Shown: positions 1 to 9,094, numbered from the stretch's first letter. The stretch is 64,000 nt of DNA from JAJECS01 sp965262745 (GCA_965262745.1 OZ253558.1:1798001-1862000), one strand, 5' to 3'. The notes: a model not told the origin generated them from the sequence alone. Translations and numbers: made by a program.

Positions 1-1
1 G

Positions 2-652
2 CAGGGCCTCGCCGAGGCTTGCGGCGATGCGGGCGTGACGCTTGTCGGCGGTGAGTCGGCGCAGTTGCCCGACACCTATCGGCCCGGCGCGTACGATCTC
101 GCCGGTACCGTGATCGGGGTTGCCGAACAGTCCGACTTGGCGAATCCCGCCAACGTCCGAGCGGGCGACATATGCGTGGGGCTTCCGGCGGCCGGCCCGC
201 ATACGAACGGCTATAGCCTCGTCCGGCGGGCCCTCGAGCACGGGAATCCCACGGCGCCACTCGGCGCGACCACCGTGATCGAGGCCGCGCTGACACCGCA
301 CGAGTCCTATGTGGAGCCGCTTCTGCACGCCTTCCGGTTTCCCGGCGTGCACGCGGCAGCGCATATCACCGGCGGCGGCCTCATCGACAACCTTCCGCGC
401 GTGCTGCCGGACGGCCTCGCGGCGCGACTCTCACCGGCGGCTTGGACGATTCCGCCGCTGTACGCGTGGATTGAGACAACTGCCTCCGTGCCGCGCGACG
501 AGATGTATCGCGTGTTCAACATGGGCGTCGGCGTCGTGATCGTGTGCCGGCCGCATGCTTCTGCGACGCTCCTAGCCGAGCTTCCCGGCGCGTTTGTGGC
601 CGGCTCGGTGGTGCGGCGCGAAGGCGTGGCGGTGGAGCTCATCCACGCGTGA
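2..652 (+). CDS. purM: Phosphoribosylformylglycinamidine cyclo-ligase, C-terminal part (5' end outside window)
   Basis: Makes aminoimidazole ribonucleotide (AIR) from FGAM with ATP in cytoplasmic purine synthesis. The reading frame is open from base 2, so the N-terminal part lies before the window. The visible part begins in the PurM core: a Gly-Gly-Glu-Ser-Ala segment followed by Pro-Asp-Thr-Tyr and Tyr-Asp-Leu-Ala-Gly, matching the family's GGETAEMP and YDLAGF blocks. A later ITGGGL segment and an NMGVG segment near the C-terminus are also typical. The GTG at base 35 is internal, not a start. purN and purH follow at once, giving three consecutive purine genes. Confident assignment. Confidence 0.93.
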   Translation, partial: QGLAEACGDAGVTLVGGESAQLPDTYRPGAYDLAGTVIGVAEQSDLANPANVRAGDICVGLPAAGPHTNGYSLVRRALEHGNPTAPLGATTVIEAALTPHESYVEPLLHAFRFPGVHAAAHITGGGLIDNLPRVLPDGLAARLSPAAWTIPPLYAWIETTASVPRDEMYRVFNMGVGVVIVCRPHASATLLAELPGAFVAGSVVRREGVAVELIHA

Positions 653-671
653 TCGGGCCGGTCGGCGCCTG

Positions 672-1298
672 ATGCGGCTGGGCATCATGGCCTCGGGCCG
701 TGGGTCGAATGCGCGCGCGATCCTGGAAGCGGTGCGGGAAGGCCGGCTGCGCGCAGAAGTTCCCGTGATGGTGTGCAATCGCGCGGGCGCCAAGGTGCTC
801 GACGTGGCTCGCGAGTTCGGTGTACCCGCCCACTTGATCGTCCGCCGCGACTTTCCAACGCGTACCGCCCAGCAGCGGCTGATGCTCGATGTCTTGCAGG
901 AAGCGCAGGTCGACATCGTGGCACTCTCCGGATTCAGCACGATCTTTCGCCCGTTCTTCCTGGCAGCGTTCCCCGTCCGGATCCTCAACATCCATCCATC
1001 GCTGCTGCCGGCATTCGGCGGGACAATGGCGCCGCAGCCCCAAGCCGACGCTCTCGCCGCGGGAGTGAAGCTTTCGGGCTGTACCGTGCACCTGGTCACT
1101 GAGAACCTGGATAGCGGTCCGATCGTGGCGCAGGCGGCCGTGCACGTGCATCCCGATGACACGGTGGATACGCTCGCGGCGCGCATCCTGGAGCAGGAAC
1201 ACCGCATTTATCCCGAAGTGCTGCAGTGGTTCGCCGAGGGGCGGGTGCGAGTGGTGGACGGCATCGCGCGCGTTGACCCGCCGGTGACGACGGCATGA
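672..1298 (+). CDS. purN: Phosphoribosylglycinamide formyltransferase (GART)
   Basis: Transfers a formyl group from 10-formyl-tetrahydrofolate to GAR, the third step of purine synthesis. The 208-residue product has normal PurN length. The N-terminal MASGRGSNARAIL is the phosphate-binding loop. NIHPSLLPAFGG carries the catalytic Asn and His, and LDSGPI carries the catalytic Asp. The ATG at 672 is chosen because homology begins there. A longer frame back to 594 runs into purM and has no PurN sequence. The gap to purM is 19 bases and the stop overlaps the purH start by 4 bases (ATGA), indicating one transcript with translational coupling. Confidence 0.95.
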   Translation: MRLGIMASGRGSNARAILEAVREGRLRAEVPVMVCNRAGAKVLDVAREFGVPAHLIVRRDFPTRTAQQRLMLDVLQEAQVDIVALSGFSTIFRPFFLAAFPVRILNIHPSLLPAFGGTMAPQPQADALAAGVKLSGCTVHLVTENLDSGPIVAQAAVHVHPDDTVDTLAARILEQEHRIYPEVLQWFAEGRVRVVDGIARVDPPVTTA

Positions 1299-2845
1299 GC
1301 GCTCCACGCGCGCTGTTGGCCGTATACGACAAGCGCGGCATCGAGCGGCTGGCTGCCGGCCTGGACGCTCTTGGCTGGGAGATCGTGGCCTCATCAGGCA
1401 CGGCGCAGGCGCTGCACGCCGGCGGCGTTCCGGCGCAGTCGATCGACGCGGTGACGGGCTGGCCCGAGATGCTTGACGGTCGCGTGAAGACGCTGCACCC
1501 GGCGATTCATGCCGGCCTGCTGGCGAGACGCGACGTCGCCAGCCACCGGGAGCAGCTTGCCGAGCACGGCTTGACAGCCATCGACCTCGTCGCCGTGAAC
1601 CTGTACCCATTCGCGGCGACGCTTGCGCGTACCGACGACCGCGAGGAGATCATCGAGAACATCGACATCGGCGGGCCGGCAATGATTCGCGCCGCCGCCA
1701 AGAACCACGACAGCGTTTGGACCGTCACCGATCCGGATGACTACGACCGCGTGCTGGCCGCCATCGAGGCCGGTGCGGGCGGCGCCGATCTGAGGCGCGA
1801 GCTGGCTGCCAAAGCCTTCGCGCACACGGCCTTCTACGACGCGCACGTAGCCGGGTTCTTCCAGGCGGAGGCGGGCGAGGACTTTCCCGACCAGTTCACG
1901 GTACCGCTGCGGAAAGTCCAAGACCTTCGCTACGGCGAGAATCCCCATCAGCGCGGCGCGTTCTACGCCGCGGGCGCTCCCGAGCTTGGACGCGGCGCCC
2001 TCGCGGGCATCGAGCAACTGCACGGGATGGCGCTGTCATACGTCAACATCCTCGACTTGCAGGCCGCCTGGGCCGCGGCGAACGACCATGCGCGCCCCGC
2101 GGTCGCCATCGTCAAGCACACCAACCCGTGCGGCCTTGCCGTGCGGGACTCGCTGCGCGCAGCGTATGCGCACGCGCACGCCGGCGATCCGCTTTCCGCC
2201 TACGGTGGGATCGTCGGATTCAACCGCGAGGTTGATTTGGAGACCGTCGCGGCGATGAAGGGCCACTTCTATCACGTCGTAGTCGCGCCGGGCTACGCGG
2301 CCGACGCATTGCGACGCCTGCGGCGGCGCAAGAATCTGCGGATCATGCGCTGGTCCGAGCCGCCGGCCAGGCGCCCGCTGCGGTTCGAGTCCGCGCAGGT
2401 GTGGGGTCTTGACCGCGGTTATCTGGTCCAGGATCCCGACCGGAGTCCTGGGGAAGACCTTGAGTTGCGCCCGGCATCAGTCGTGCCGCCAACGGATGCG
2501 GACTTGGCGGAGTTGCGCTTCGGGATGCGGGTCATCCGCCACGTGAAGTCCAATGCCGTGGTGCTGGTGAAGGACGGCATGCTGGTTGGGGTTGGAGTGG
2601 GCCAGATGAATCGCGTCGACGCGGTGCGCCACGCCGTGGTGCACGCCGGAAGCGCAGCCGCGGGCAGCTATCTTGTTTCCGATGCCTTTTACCCGAAGAC
2701 GGACGGCCCGGAGGCGGCGCTGGCGGCCGGCGTTCGGGCCATCGCCGCGCCCGCCGGTTCGATCGAGGACGACGCCGTGGTAGCCGCCGTCGACGCCCAC
2801 AGCGGCGTGCTGGTGTTCGTGGGCGAACGTCACTTCAAACATTGA
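1295..2845 (+). CDS. purH: Bifunctional AICAR transformylase / IMP cyclohydrolase
   Basis: Performs the last two steps to IMP. The 516-residue protein has the usual two-domain layout. The N-terminal MGS-like cyclohydrolase domain has ALLAVYDKRGIE and GRVKTLHPAIHAGLL. The C-terminal transformylase domain has the catalytic Lys-His in KHTNPCG (about residue 274) and ends with the typical SDAFYPKTDG, GSIEDD and ERHFKH blocks. The start overlaps the purN stop and its own TGA overlaps the TTG start of glgA, so purM-purN-purH-glgA reads as one chain. No missing catalytic residue was seen. Confidence 0.96.
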   Translation: MSAPRALLAVYDKRGIERLAAGLDALGWEIVASSGTAQALHAGGVPAQSIDAVTGWPEMLDGRVKTLHPAIHAGLLARRDVASHREQLAEHGLTAIDLVAVNLYPFAATLARTDDREEIIENIDIGGPAMIRAAAKNHDSVWTVTDPDDYDRVLAAIEAGAGGADLRRELAAKAFAHTAFYDAHVAGFFQAEAGEDFPDQFTVPLRKVQDLRYGENPHQRGAFYAAGAPELGRGALAGIEQLHGMALSYVNILDLQAAWAAANDHARPAVAIVKHTNPCGLAVRDSLRAAYAHAHAGDPLSAYGGIVGFNREVDLETVAAMKGHFYHVVVAPGYAADALRRLRRRKNLRIMRWSEPPARRPLRFESAQVWGLDRGYLVQDPDRSPGEDLELRPASVVPPTDADLAELRFGMRVIRHVKSNAVVLVKDGMLVGVGVGQMNRVDAVRHAVVHAGSAAAGSYLVSDAFYPKTDGPEAALAAGVRAIAAPAGSIEDDAVVAAVDAHSGVLVFVGERHFKH

Positions 2846-4326
2846 CCGAGGCCACCACACGCCCGCTGCGCGTGCTGATGCTCGCCGCCGAGTGCAAGCC
2901 CTATGCCTGGACCGGTGGCCTGGGCGACGTCGTCGGGTCGCTGCCGACGGCGTTGCGCAACCTTGGGGCCGACGTGCGGGTCGCGCTGCCGCACTACGGG
3001 GCGATCGACTCCACGGCGCACGACGTCACGACGAACGGCGCCGCGTTCACGGTTCCCATGGATGGCATCGCTCGCCATGGCTCGATCGGCCTGGTCGAGC
3101 AAAGCCCGTATCCGCTGTTTCTGATCGGCAGCGAGGACTATTTCGCCAACCGGCCCAACCTCTATGGCTACCCTGATGACGGCCATCGATTCGTGTTCTT
3201 CTCGCGCGGGGCCTTGGAAGCCGCGCGGACGATGGGGTGGCAGCCGGACATCGTCCACTGCCACGACTGGCATTCCGGGCTCGTTCCCAACTGGATCCGT
3301 GCGGGCCGTGCGGACGGACCGCAGGAGGACGCGCCGGCTACCGTGCTCACCATCCATAACTTGGCGTACCAGGGACACTTCGGCGAGGAGCTCCTGCAGG
3401 CTGCCGGGCTCGCGGAGAGCGGCTTTCTAGAGCACCCGACCGATCCCGAGCTCACCCCCAGGCTGATATTCCTCGCCCGCGGCATCCGCTACGCCGACGC
3501 CATCAATACCGTCAGCGCCACCTACGCGAGGGAAATCTTGACGCCGTCCTACGGGGAGCGGCTGGACGCGCTGCTGCGTGAGCGCCGGGACGGCATTTTA
3601 GGCATCGTCAACGGCATCGACACGGTCACGCTCGACCCCGCCTCCGATCCGCACCTCCCAGCCAACTACACCGCGCAGGACGCAACCGCTCGCGCCCAGA
3701 ACAAGGCGGCGCTGCAGCGCGAGGTCGGGTTGCCGGTGAAAGCCGACGCGCCCTTGCTTGGCATGGTGTCGCGGCTGGCGGACCACAAGGGACTGGACCT
3801 GCTGGCGCCGCTATTGCCGCGCCTGGTCGAGCGCGGTGCGCAGCTGGTGGTGCTCGGCACTGGCGATCCGCGCCACCACGAGCTGCTGACCCAGGCCGCG
3901 CAGGAGCATCCGCGTCACATCGCGGTGGCGCTGCGCTTCGACCCGCCGCTGGCGCAGCGGATCTACGGCGGGTCGGACATGTTCCTCATGCCGTCGCGCC
4001 ATGAACCATGCGGCTTGGGGCAACTCATCGCCATGCGCTACGGCAGCGTGCCCATCGTGCGCGCCACGGGTGGGCTCGCCGATACGGTGCTGGATTTCGA
4101 CGCACGAACTCAGACGGGAACGGGGTTCGTGTTCAGCCGCTACGACCCCATCGATTTCTTTGGCGCGATTGCGCGCGGGCTGGAAACGTATCGCTATCCG
4201 GATGCCTGGAGTGCGCTCATGCGCCAAGGCATGTCGCGGGATGCGTCCTGGAATGCCGCCGCCCGGGCCTATCTCGACCTGTACACGCGCGCACGCAACA
4301 GCCGGCGGACCGCTCCGAACCCCTAG
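2842..4326 (+). CDS. glgA: Glycogen synthase (GT5, ADP-glucose type)
   Basis: Extends alpha-1,4-glucan from ADP-glucose. At 494 residues it has GlgA length. It begins with TTG in a TTGA overlap with purH; no other start lies before the conserved RVLMLAAECKP strand. The C-terminal acceptor-binding block reads MPSRHEPCGLGQLIAMRYG, and PIVRATGGLADTVLD follows, both diagnostic. The N-terminal KxGGL motif reads Trp-Thr-Gly-Gly-Leu (Trp23), so the usual nucleotide-binding Lys is replaced. The stop codon shares a CTAG with the stop of the convergent tsaD, leaving no room for a terminator between them. Function as a glucan synthase is well supported; the effect of the Lys change is unknown. Confidence 0.93.
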   Translation: MTEATTRPLRVLMLAAECKPYAWTGGLGDVVGSLPTALRNLGADVRVALPHYGAIDSTAHDVTTNGAAFTVPMDGIARHGSIGLVEQSPYPLFLIGSEDYFANRPNLYGYPDDGHRFVFFSRGALEAARTMGWQPDIVHCHDWHSGLVPNWIRAGRADGPQEDAPATVLTIHNLAYQGHFGEELLQAAGLAESGFLEHPTDPELTPRLIFLARGIRYADAINTVSATYAREILTPSYGERLDALLRERRDGILGIVNGIDTVTLDPASDPHLPANYTAQDATARAQNKAALQREVGLPVKADAPLLGMVSRLADHKGLDLLAPLLPRLVERGAQLVVLGTGDPRHHELLTQAAQEHPRHIAVALRFDPPLAQRIYGGSDMFLMPSRHEPCGLGQLIAMRYGSVPIVRATGGLADTVLDFDARTQTGTGFVFSRYDPIDFFGAIARGLETYRYPDAWSALMRQGMSRDASWNAAARAYLDLYTRARNSRRTAPNP

Positions 4327-5384
4327 GCCAGCACCAGACCGGGCTCGGGTTCGAGCGGACCCGAGGCCACCTCGCCGCGTTCTAGGCGCCAGGTCCCGGC
4401 GACGGCGATCATGCTGGCATTGTCCACGCAGTGCTTGAGCGCCGGCACGTGGACCGGAACCGAGGCAGCCCCTGCGAGCGCCGCGCGCAACCTGGCATTG
4501 GCAGCCACGCCGCCCGTGAGCGTGATCGCGGCCGCTCGTAGCTGCCTGGCTGCGCGGACTGTCTTCGCGACCAGGACATCGACGACCGAGACCTCGAAGG
4601 CGTGGGCCACGTCCGCGACGAACTCGGCGTCTTCCACGCCGACAGACTTGCTATCCGCCGCGCGGATCCGGGCGGCCTCGACCGGTCCCAATTGGTCATG
4701 GACCAGTCGCCAGACGGCGGCTTTGAGCCCGCTGAAGCTGAAATCGCTGGTACCGGGCAGCCAGGCTCGCGGCAAATCGAACGGCGACGCGGCGCGCCCC
4801 GCGGCCGCCCGCTGAATGGCGGGACCGCCGGGATATGGCAAGCCGAGCATCCGCGCCACCTTGTCGAAGGCCTCGCCCGCGGCATCGTCCCGCGTGCGAC
4901 CGATGACGCGGTATTCGCCGGGCGCGGCGCCGTAGACGAGCTCGGTGTGGCCACCCGAGACGATGAGCGCCACGAGCGGGAACGGTGGCGGATCACCGTC
5001 GTTTAGCCAGGGTGAGGCGAAGTGGCCCTCAAGATGGTTGACGGGTATGAGCGGGCGGTCCAAGGCAAACGCCAGCCCTTGGGCGAAGCCCAGCCCCACG
5101 AGCAATGAGCCGGGGAGTCCCGGGCCCTGCGTGACGGCTACGGCGTCAATCTCCGAGGGGTCAATCGCCGCAGCTGCCAGGCAGCTCCGCCAAACGGCGT
5201 CGATGGCCTCGACATGGATGCGAGCAGCGGCTTCCGGCACGATGCCGCCCATCGCGGCATGCGGCTCGAGTTGCGTCTGGCTGCGGAGCGCCAATTCCTC
5301 GCGTCCCGCTCGCACCAGCGCCACGGACGTGTCGTCGCACGACGTCTCAATCGCTGCGACCAGCGGCCCGCTGCCCGAGGTCAT
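4323..5384 (-). CDS. tsaD: tRNA N6-adenosine threonylcarbamoyltransferase TsaD
   Basis: Catalytic subunit for t6A37 modification of ANN-decoding tRNAs, transferring threonylcarbamoyl from TC-AMP with TsaB and TsaE. The 353-residue product starts AAIETSCDDTSVAL, an ASKHA-fold phosphate loop. Metal-site histidines are present in AARIHVEAID and in NHLEGH. LIVSGGHTELV and GEAFDKVARMLGLPYPGGP are diagnostic. The ATG at 5384 overlaps the rimI stop by one base in an ATGA-type junction; the upstream 32 residues of the open frame lie in rimI and are not homologous. It is the last gene of tsaE-tsaB-rimI-tsaD. Function is confident. Confidence 0.96.
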   Translation of the reverse strand: MTSGSGPLVAAIETSCDDTSVALVRAGREELALRSQTQLEPHAAMGGIVPEAAARIHVEAIDAVWRSCLAAAAIDPSEIDAVAVTQGPGLPGSLLVGLGFAQGLAFALDRPLIPVNHLEGHFASPWLNDGDPPPFPLVALIVSGGHTELVYGAAPGEYRVIGRTRDDAAGEAFDKVARMLGLPYPGGPAIQRAAAGRAASPFDLPRAWLPGTSDFSFSGLKAAVWRLVHDQLGPVEAARIRAADSKSVGVEDAEFVADVAHAFEVSVVDVLVAKTVRAARQLRAAAITLTGGVAANARLRAALAGAASVPVHVPALKHCVDNASMIAVAGTWRLERGEVASGPLEPEPGLVLA

Positions 5385-6007
5385 CACAGGCGGGCGGTCC
5401 AGCTCAGGCGCACCGCGAGATTGAGCTCGTTTTGTGCGAGACGCGCTTGGAAATCCGGACCATGGAGGGGCTCGCTCCACATGATGAGGGCGTCTTCCCG
5501 GTCGTCGCTGTAGTAGCGCGGGCGCACGCCATGATCCACGAAGCCGTATTTGCGATAGAGATTCTGCGCCACACGATTGCTCATGCGCACTTCGAGGGTC
5601 ATGCGCGTCGCGCCGCGGAGTTGGCTCAGCTTGGCCATCTCGATGATCAGGGCCTCACCGAGCCCCCTCCCGCGGAAACATGGCTCGACGGCGATCGTGG
5701 TGATGTGCGCCTCGTCAATCATCAGCCACAGCCCGCCGAATGCGACGACGTCGTCCGCGGTTACCGGGTCCCGCGGCCATAGGTTGAACGGGAACCGCTG
5801 CGGCGGCGGTGGCGGCGGCGGTTCGACGTCGGTGCGGCGCGCCACGAAATAGCACGCGCGGTCGTTGTTCAGAATCTCCCGCCGATAGACGTCACGCGGC
5901 CAGGGCACTGAGAACGACGCCTTCTCGATGTGGCGCACCTGGGACAGGTCATCGAGCCGCATCCGCTCGATCACGATCTCGGGTTCGGCGGCGCGACCGT
6001 CAGCCAT
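5384..6007 (-). CDS. rimI: GNAT N-acetyltransferase, RimI-like
   Basis: Probable alpha-N-acetyltransferase of the ribosomal-protein S18 type, supported by a GNAT fold and by its place between tsaB and tsaD, where rimI is commonly found. The acetyl-CoA loop reads RGRGLGEALI, preceded by the strand HITTIAVEP; the C-terminal part has VAQNLYRKYGFVDHGVRPRYY, typical of RimI. At 207 residues it is longer than the usual 150-160. The extra length includes a proline run of seven after residue 62 and a Trp/Phe-rich loop between the first helices and the core sheet, plus an extended C-terminus. It overlaps tsaB by 8 bases. Confidence 0.87.
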   Translation of the reverse strand: MADGRAAEPEIVIERMRLDDLSQVRHIEKASFSVPWPRDVYRREILNNDRACYFVARRTDVEPPPPPPPQRFPFNLWPRDPVTADDVVAFGGLWLMIDEAHITTIAVEPCFRGRGLGEALIIEMAKLSQLRGATRMTLEVRMSNRVAQNLYRKYGFVDHGVRPRYYSDDREDALIMWSEPLHGPDFQARLAQNELNLAVRLSWTARL

Positions 6008-6632
6008 GGTCGGCAGCGGGGGCGTAGATGGGTCGGGCTACTTCCACGCCAACGACCGACCGATCGGACCCGCCCGCGAGGCGGCCCACGGCCTTGGCGA
6101 CATCCACCGGCTGAATTCGTCGCAGGCGCACGCCGGCGGCGCGCAGCGCGATCGCCGTATCGTTGTCGACATCCCCGGCCACGGTGGTGCCCGCTTCAAG
6201 TTGGTCGGCCAACTCCTGCAGGCCGACCGCCGGCCCAAGTGACGCCGTCTGCCCGGCGTCGCAGCGATAGACGCGGCCACGTCCGGCGGAAATAACAACC
6301 GGTCCGACATGTCCGCTGGCCGCACGGACGACTGCAGCCACGGACCGCACGCCGACGAATGGCACGCCCAGCCCGGCCGCCAGGCCCTTGGCGAAGGCCA
6401 CCCCGGCACGCAGGCGGGCGTAGCGGCCCGGCCCCATGGCCGCGGCGACGGCGCTCAGATCCTCGCGCACACCCTGCGTGGTCATGGGTTGGCCGCGGCA
6501 CAAAGCGTGCAAGCCCTCGAAGAGCGGCGACTGCGCGGTATCGCCCTGCCACGCGGCCAGCAGGTCGTCATCGCGCAGTACGGCCATGGCGGGCGCGGAG
6601 CCTGTGGTATCGATCGCGAGTACCATCGTCAT
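6000..6632 (-). CDS. tsaB: t6A synthesis protein TsaB
   Basis: Partner of TsaD in t6A synthesis. The 210-residue protein begins VLAIDTTGSAPAMAVL, the ASKHA first strand and loop. The signature usually written GPGSFTGLR is GPGRYARLR here, followed by GVAFAKGLAAGLGVPFVGV, which fits TsaB well. The start at 6632 forms an ATGA overlap with the tsaE stop; ATG at 6626 is an alternative. The longer open frame upstream is read inside tsaE. The altered loop is unusual, but TsaB is not itself catalytic, and gene order strongly supports the call. Confidence 0.9.
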   Translation of the reverse strand: MTMVLAIDTTGSAPAMAVLRDDDLLAAWQGDTAQSPLFEGLHALCRGQPMTTQGVREDLSAVAAAMGPGRYARLRAGVAFAKGLAAGLGVPFVGVRSVAAVVRAASGHVGPVVISAGRGRVYRCDAGQTASLGPAVGLQELADQLEAGTTVAGDVDNDTAIALRAAGVRLRRIQPVDVAKAVGRLAGGSDRSVVGVEVARPIYAPAADHG

Positions 6633-7123
6633 CGCGTCGCCATCCGTGCTCGTACGGCCGCGAGGAGTTCTCGACTGCGAGGTCCGCCGGCTGAAATCGT
6701 CATCGTACGCCGGTTCGTCGACGCCGCCTGTATCGAGACGAGCAAGCAGTCCGCCGGCATGCGCGCGCCGGCGCGTTCGGGCCACTCCACCACCGTGACC
6801 GCCGGCTCATCGAGCAGGTCCTCCCAGTCGAGCGAATCCAAGTCAACCGCGCCGGCCAAGCGGTAGAGATCGACATGTTGCAGACCCAACCGCCCCGATT
6901 GGTAGACCGCGACGAGCACATAGGTCGGCGACGTCACGCCCGCCACGACGCCAAGCCCCTGCGCGACGCCTTGGGCGACGACAGTCTTGCCCGCGCCCAG
7001 ATCGCCGCGCAGCGCGATGAGGTCCCACGGCCGAGCAAGTCGGCCAATCGTCGCCCCAACGGCCCGCGAGGCTTCGGGGCCATCCGACACGATCTCGGTT
7101 GCGCCAGCCGGCCGCGGCGTCAA
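6629..7123 (-). CDS. tsaE: t6A synthesis ATPase TsaE
   Basis: P-loop ATPase that recharges the TsaBD complex. The 164-residue protein has Walker A GDLGAGKT, then VTSPTYVL, HVDLYRL and VVEWPER, the standard TsaE order. The frame starts with TTG at 7123, with GGAG about 7 bases upstream; a GTG at the Ile-Val-Ser-Asp segment is a possible later start. It is the first gene of a four-gene minus-strand operon and faces the glycosyltransferase gene divergently with under 30 bases between starts, so the promoters must overlap coding DNA. Confidence 0.94.
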   Translation of the reverse strand: MTPRPAGATEIVSDGPEASRAVGATIGRLARPWDLIALRGDLGAGKTVVAQGVAQGLGVVAGVTSPTYVLVAVYQSGRLGLQHVDLYRLAGAVDLDSLDWEDLLDEPAVTVVEWPERAGARMPADCLLVSIQAASTNRRTMTISAGGPRSRELLAAVRARMATR

Positions 7124-7149
7124 TGGACGCTCCGGACAAGGGTGCGGGC

Positions 7150-8361
7150 ATGAGCCTGCACGTTGCCATGATCGCCCCGACGGGGTTCTTCGCGGACTAC
7201 GGGTGTCACGTGCGAATCCTGGAGGAGGCCCAAGCGCTTCAGGCGCAGGGTCACGCCGTCACAATTTTTACCTATCCGAGCGGCGCCACGCCGGAGGGGC
7301 TGCGCGTGGTGCGCCTGCCAGCGCCCGGCCGTCAGGCACGCGCGCGCGTCGGCTCGCACCGGCGCAAGCTGCTGCTGGACCCGCTGCTCGCCGGAATGGT
7401 GCTGGCGCGCGGTCTTCGGCAACCCATCGACGTGGTGCACGGGCACTTGCATGAAGGCGCCGCGATTGGCTGGCCGTTGGCGCGCGCGCGGCGGGTGCCG
7501 CTGATCCTCGACTATCAAGGCAGCCTGACCAGCGAGATGGTGGACCATCGGTTCCTGTCGCCGCACGGTCCCGGGCTGGAGGTTTTTGGCATGGTCGAGC
7601 GCGTCGTCGAGGCTGCGGCCGACCGCATTGTGACGAGTTCGGCGTATGCCCGTGAGCAACTCGCCGCCCGCAAGTCGTGGGCGCCGGAACGGATTGCCAG
7701 CGTTCCCGACGGCGTCGACGTGACCCGGTTTCGGCCGCGAGTGGCCGAAGACACTCCAGAGCTCACCGCGCTGCGGCGACGGCTGGGCCTTCCGCCGAAT
7801 CGCCTGGTCATCGGCTACCTCGGCCTGCTCGCGGAATACCAGGGGACGGGCGACCTCATCCGCGCCGCGCGGCAGGTGGTCAACGCCGAGCCTGGAACGC
7901 ACTTCCTGATCATGGGATACCCCAATGCAGCCGAATACGAGCGCGCCGGACGGCAGGCGGGCCTCGGGGATCACCTCACCTTTACGGGCCGAGTCCCGTA
8001 CGCACAGGCCCCAATGTTTCTACGCCTCTGCGACCTGGCGGTGGCGCCGAAGCGGTCCGAAACGGAGGGCAACGGCAAAGTGCTGAATTACATGGCCACC
8101 GGTCTGCCAACCGTGGCCTACGCGGGGGGCGTGGCCGCCGAGTTTCTGGGACCCGACGCCAGACTGGCCGAGCGCGGGTCGCTGCCGGCCCTGGCGGGCG
8201 AGATCCTGCGGCTGGTGCGCCGCGCCGACGAGCGCCGAGCGTACGGGGAAACCCTGCGGGAACGCGCGGAGCGGCAGTTTTCCTGGCGGCGACAGGTGGC
8301 CAAAATCCTCGAAGTGTATGCGTCCGTAGGCACGGTACCGGGACCACTGGACATTGACTAG
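7150..8361 (+). CDS. Glycosyltransferase family 4 protein
   Basis: GT-B fold glycosyltransferase of 403 residues, probably acting on a lipid-linked or cell-surface glycan using a nucleotide sugar. The N-terminal Rossmann domain has the family start VAMIAPTGFFADYGCHVRI. The C-terminal half has VPDGVDVTRFRP, GYLGLLAEYQG, and the nucleotide-binding end EGNGKVLNYMATGLPTVAY, the GT4 equivalent of the E-x7-E motif. No transmembrane segment is seen. The ATG at 7150 is preferred over 7123, which would overlap the tsaE start. Substrate cannot be told from the sequence. Confidence 0.85.
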   Translation: MSLHVAMIAPTGFFADYGCHVRILEEAQALQAQGHAVTIFTYPSGATPEGLRVVRLPAPGRQARARVGSHRRKLLLDPLLAGMVLARGLRQPIDVVHGHLHEGAAIGWPLARARRVPLILDYQGSLTSEMVDHRFLSPHGPGLEVFGMVERVVEAAADRIVTSSAYAREQLAARKSWAPERIASVPDGVDVTRFRPRVAEDTPELTALRRRLGLPPNRLVIGYLGLLAEYQGTGDLIRAARQVVNAEPGTHFLIMGYPNAAEYERAGRQAGLGDHLTFTGRVPYAQAPMFLRLCDLAVAPKRSETEGNGKVLNYMATGLPTVAYAGGVAAEFLGPDARLAERGSLPALAGEILRLVRRADERRAYGETLRERAERQFSWRRQVAKILEVYASVGTVPGPLDID

Positions 8362-8384
8362 GATAAGAGGCGGATGGCTATACA
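8354..8384 (+). promoter_or_regulatory. Candidate sigma-70 promoter of darTG
   Basis: TTGACT at 8354-8359 and TATACA at 8379-8384 are separated by 19 bases, slightly long. They lie across the end of the glycosyltransferase gene, about 26 bases before the darT start. This would let the toxin-antitoxin pair be expressed independently of its neighbours. Based on motif match only. Confidence 0.4.
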
Positions 8385-8409
8385 TCTTCAAGCCATGATA
8401 CGCTGAGAC

Positions 8410-9081
8410 GTGATGATGCTGGTACCTTCTTATCCAAAGATATATCACATCGTCCATGTCGATCGCCTAAGCTCCATCATTGATGCCGGCCGACTCTGGA
8501 GCGATGAAGTGCTGATGGAACTCGGAATAGCTGGAACGGGGACCAGTATCGGCATGTCGAAGATCAAGCAGTACCGTCGGCAACGGTACCTCAGCAGTCA
8601 CCCTGGGCTGCGCGTTGGAGACTGTGTGCCGTTCTACTTCTGCCCGCGATCTATCATGCTCTGCGTGATTTACATGCGCAACGACCCTGACCTGGCCTAC
8701 GGCGGCGGCCAGGGTCCAATCATCCATCTGGAGGCAGACTTGCACCAGACACTTGCTTGGGCGGATGGTCACGGTTGGAAGTGGGCATTCACATCGTCCA
8801 ACGCCGCATCAAGACACTTCAGGGATTATGCGGACTTTGCACATTTGGACAAAATTGACTGGGATGCTGTGAAATCTAATCAGTGGGCAGGAGAAGAATC
8901 CTTGAAAGACGGTAAGCAGGCCGAATTCTTAGTGGCTCAATCGTTCCCCTGGAAGTTAGTTTCTCGCATCGGCGTCCGATCACGCTGGATTCGTAATCGC
9001 GTGCTGGAATCGATGCGGAATTCCGATCACCGACCGATTGTCGAGATCAAGCCGGATTGGTACTATGAGAGGCGGTTCTGA
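8410..9081 (+). CDS. darT: DarT-type ssDNA thymidine ADP-ribosyltransferase toxin (DUF4433)
   Basis: DarT enzymes attach ADP-ribose from NAD+ to thymidine in single-stranded DNA and block replication. This 223-residue protein has family length and landmarks: KIYHIVHVDRLSSII at the N-terminus, the NAD-site arginines in KQYRRQR (about residues 53-59), VGDCVPFYFCPRSIML, and the catalytic glutamate in KQAEFLV (Glu172). The start is GTG followed by two ATG codons, any of which could be used. Base composition is visibly AT-richer than the flanking genes, pointing to acquisition. The antitoxin gene follows directly. Both catalytic residues appear intact, so the toxin is probably active. Confidence 0.9.
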   Translation: MMMLVPSYPKIYHIVHVDRLSSIIDAGRLWSDEVLMELGIAGTGTSIGMSKIKQYRRQRYLSSHPGLRVGDCVPFYFCPRSIMLCVIYMRNDPDLAYGGGQGPIIHLEADLHQTLAWADGHGWKWAFTSSNAASRHFRDYADFAHLDKIDWDAVKSNQWAGEESLKDGKQAEFLVAQSFPWKLVSRIGVRSRWIRNRVLESMRNSDHRPIVEIKPDWYYERRF

Positions 9082-9094
9082 GATTGAGTGCGAA

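Noticed and set aside
4320..4330. Terminator between glgA and tsaD
   Set aside because: The convergent stops overlap within CTAG and no hairpin fits; transcription may end inside the opposing gene.
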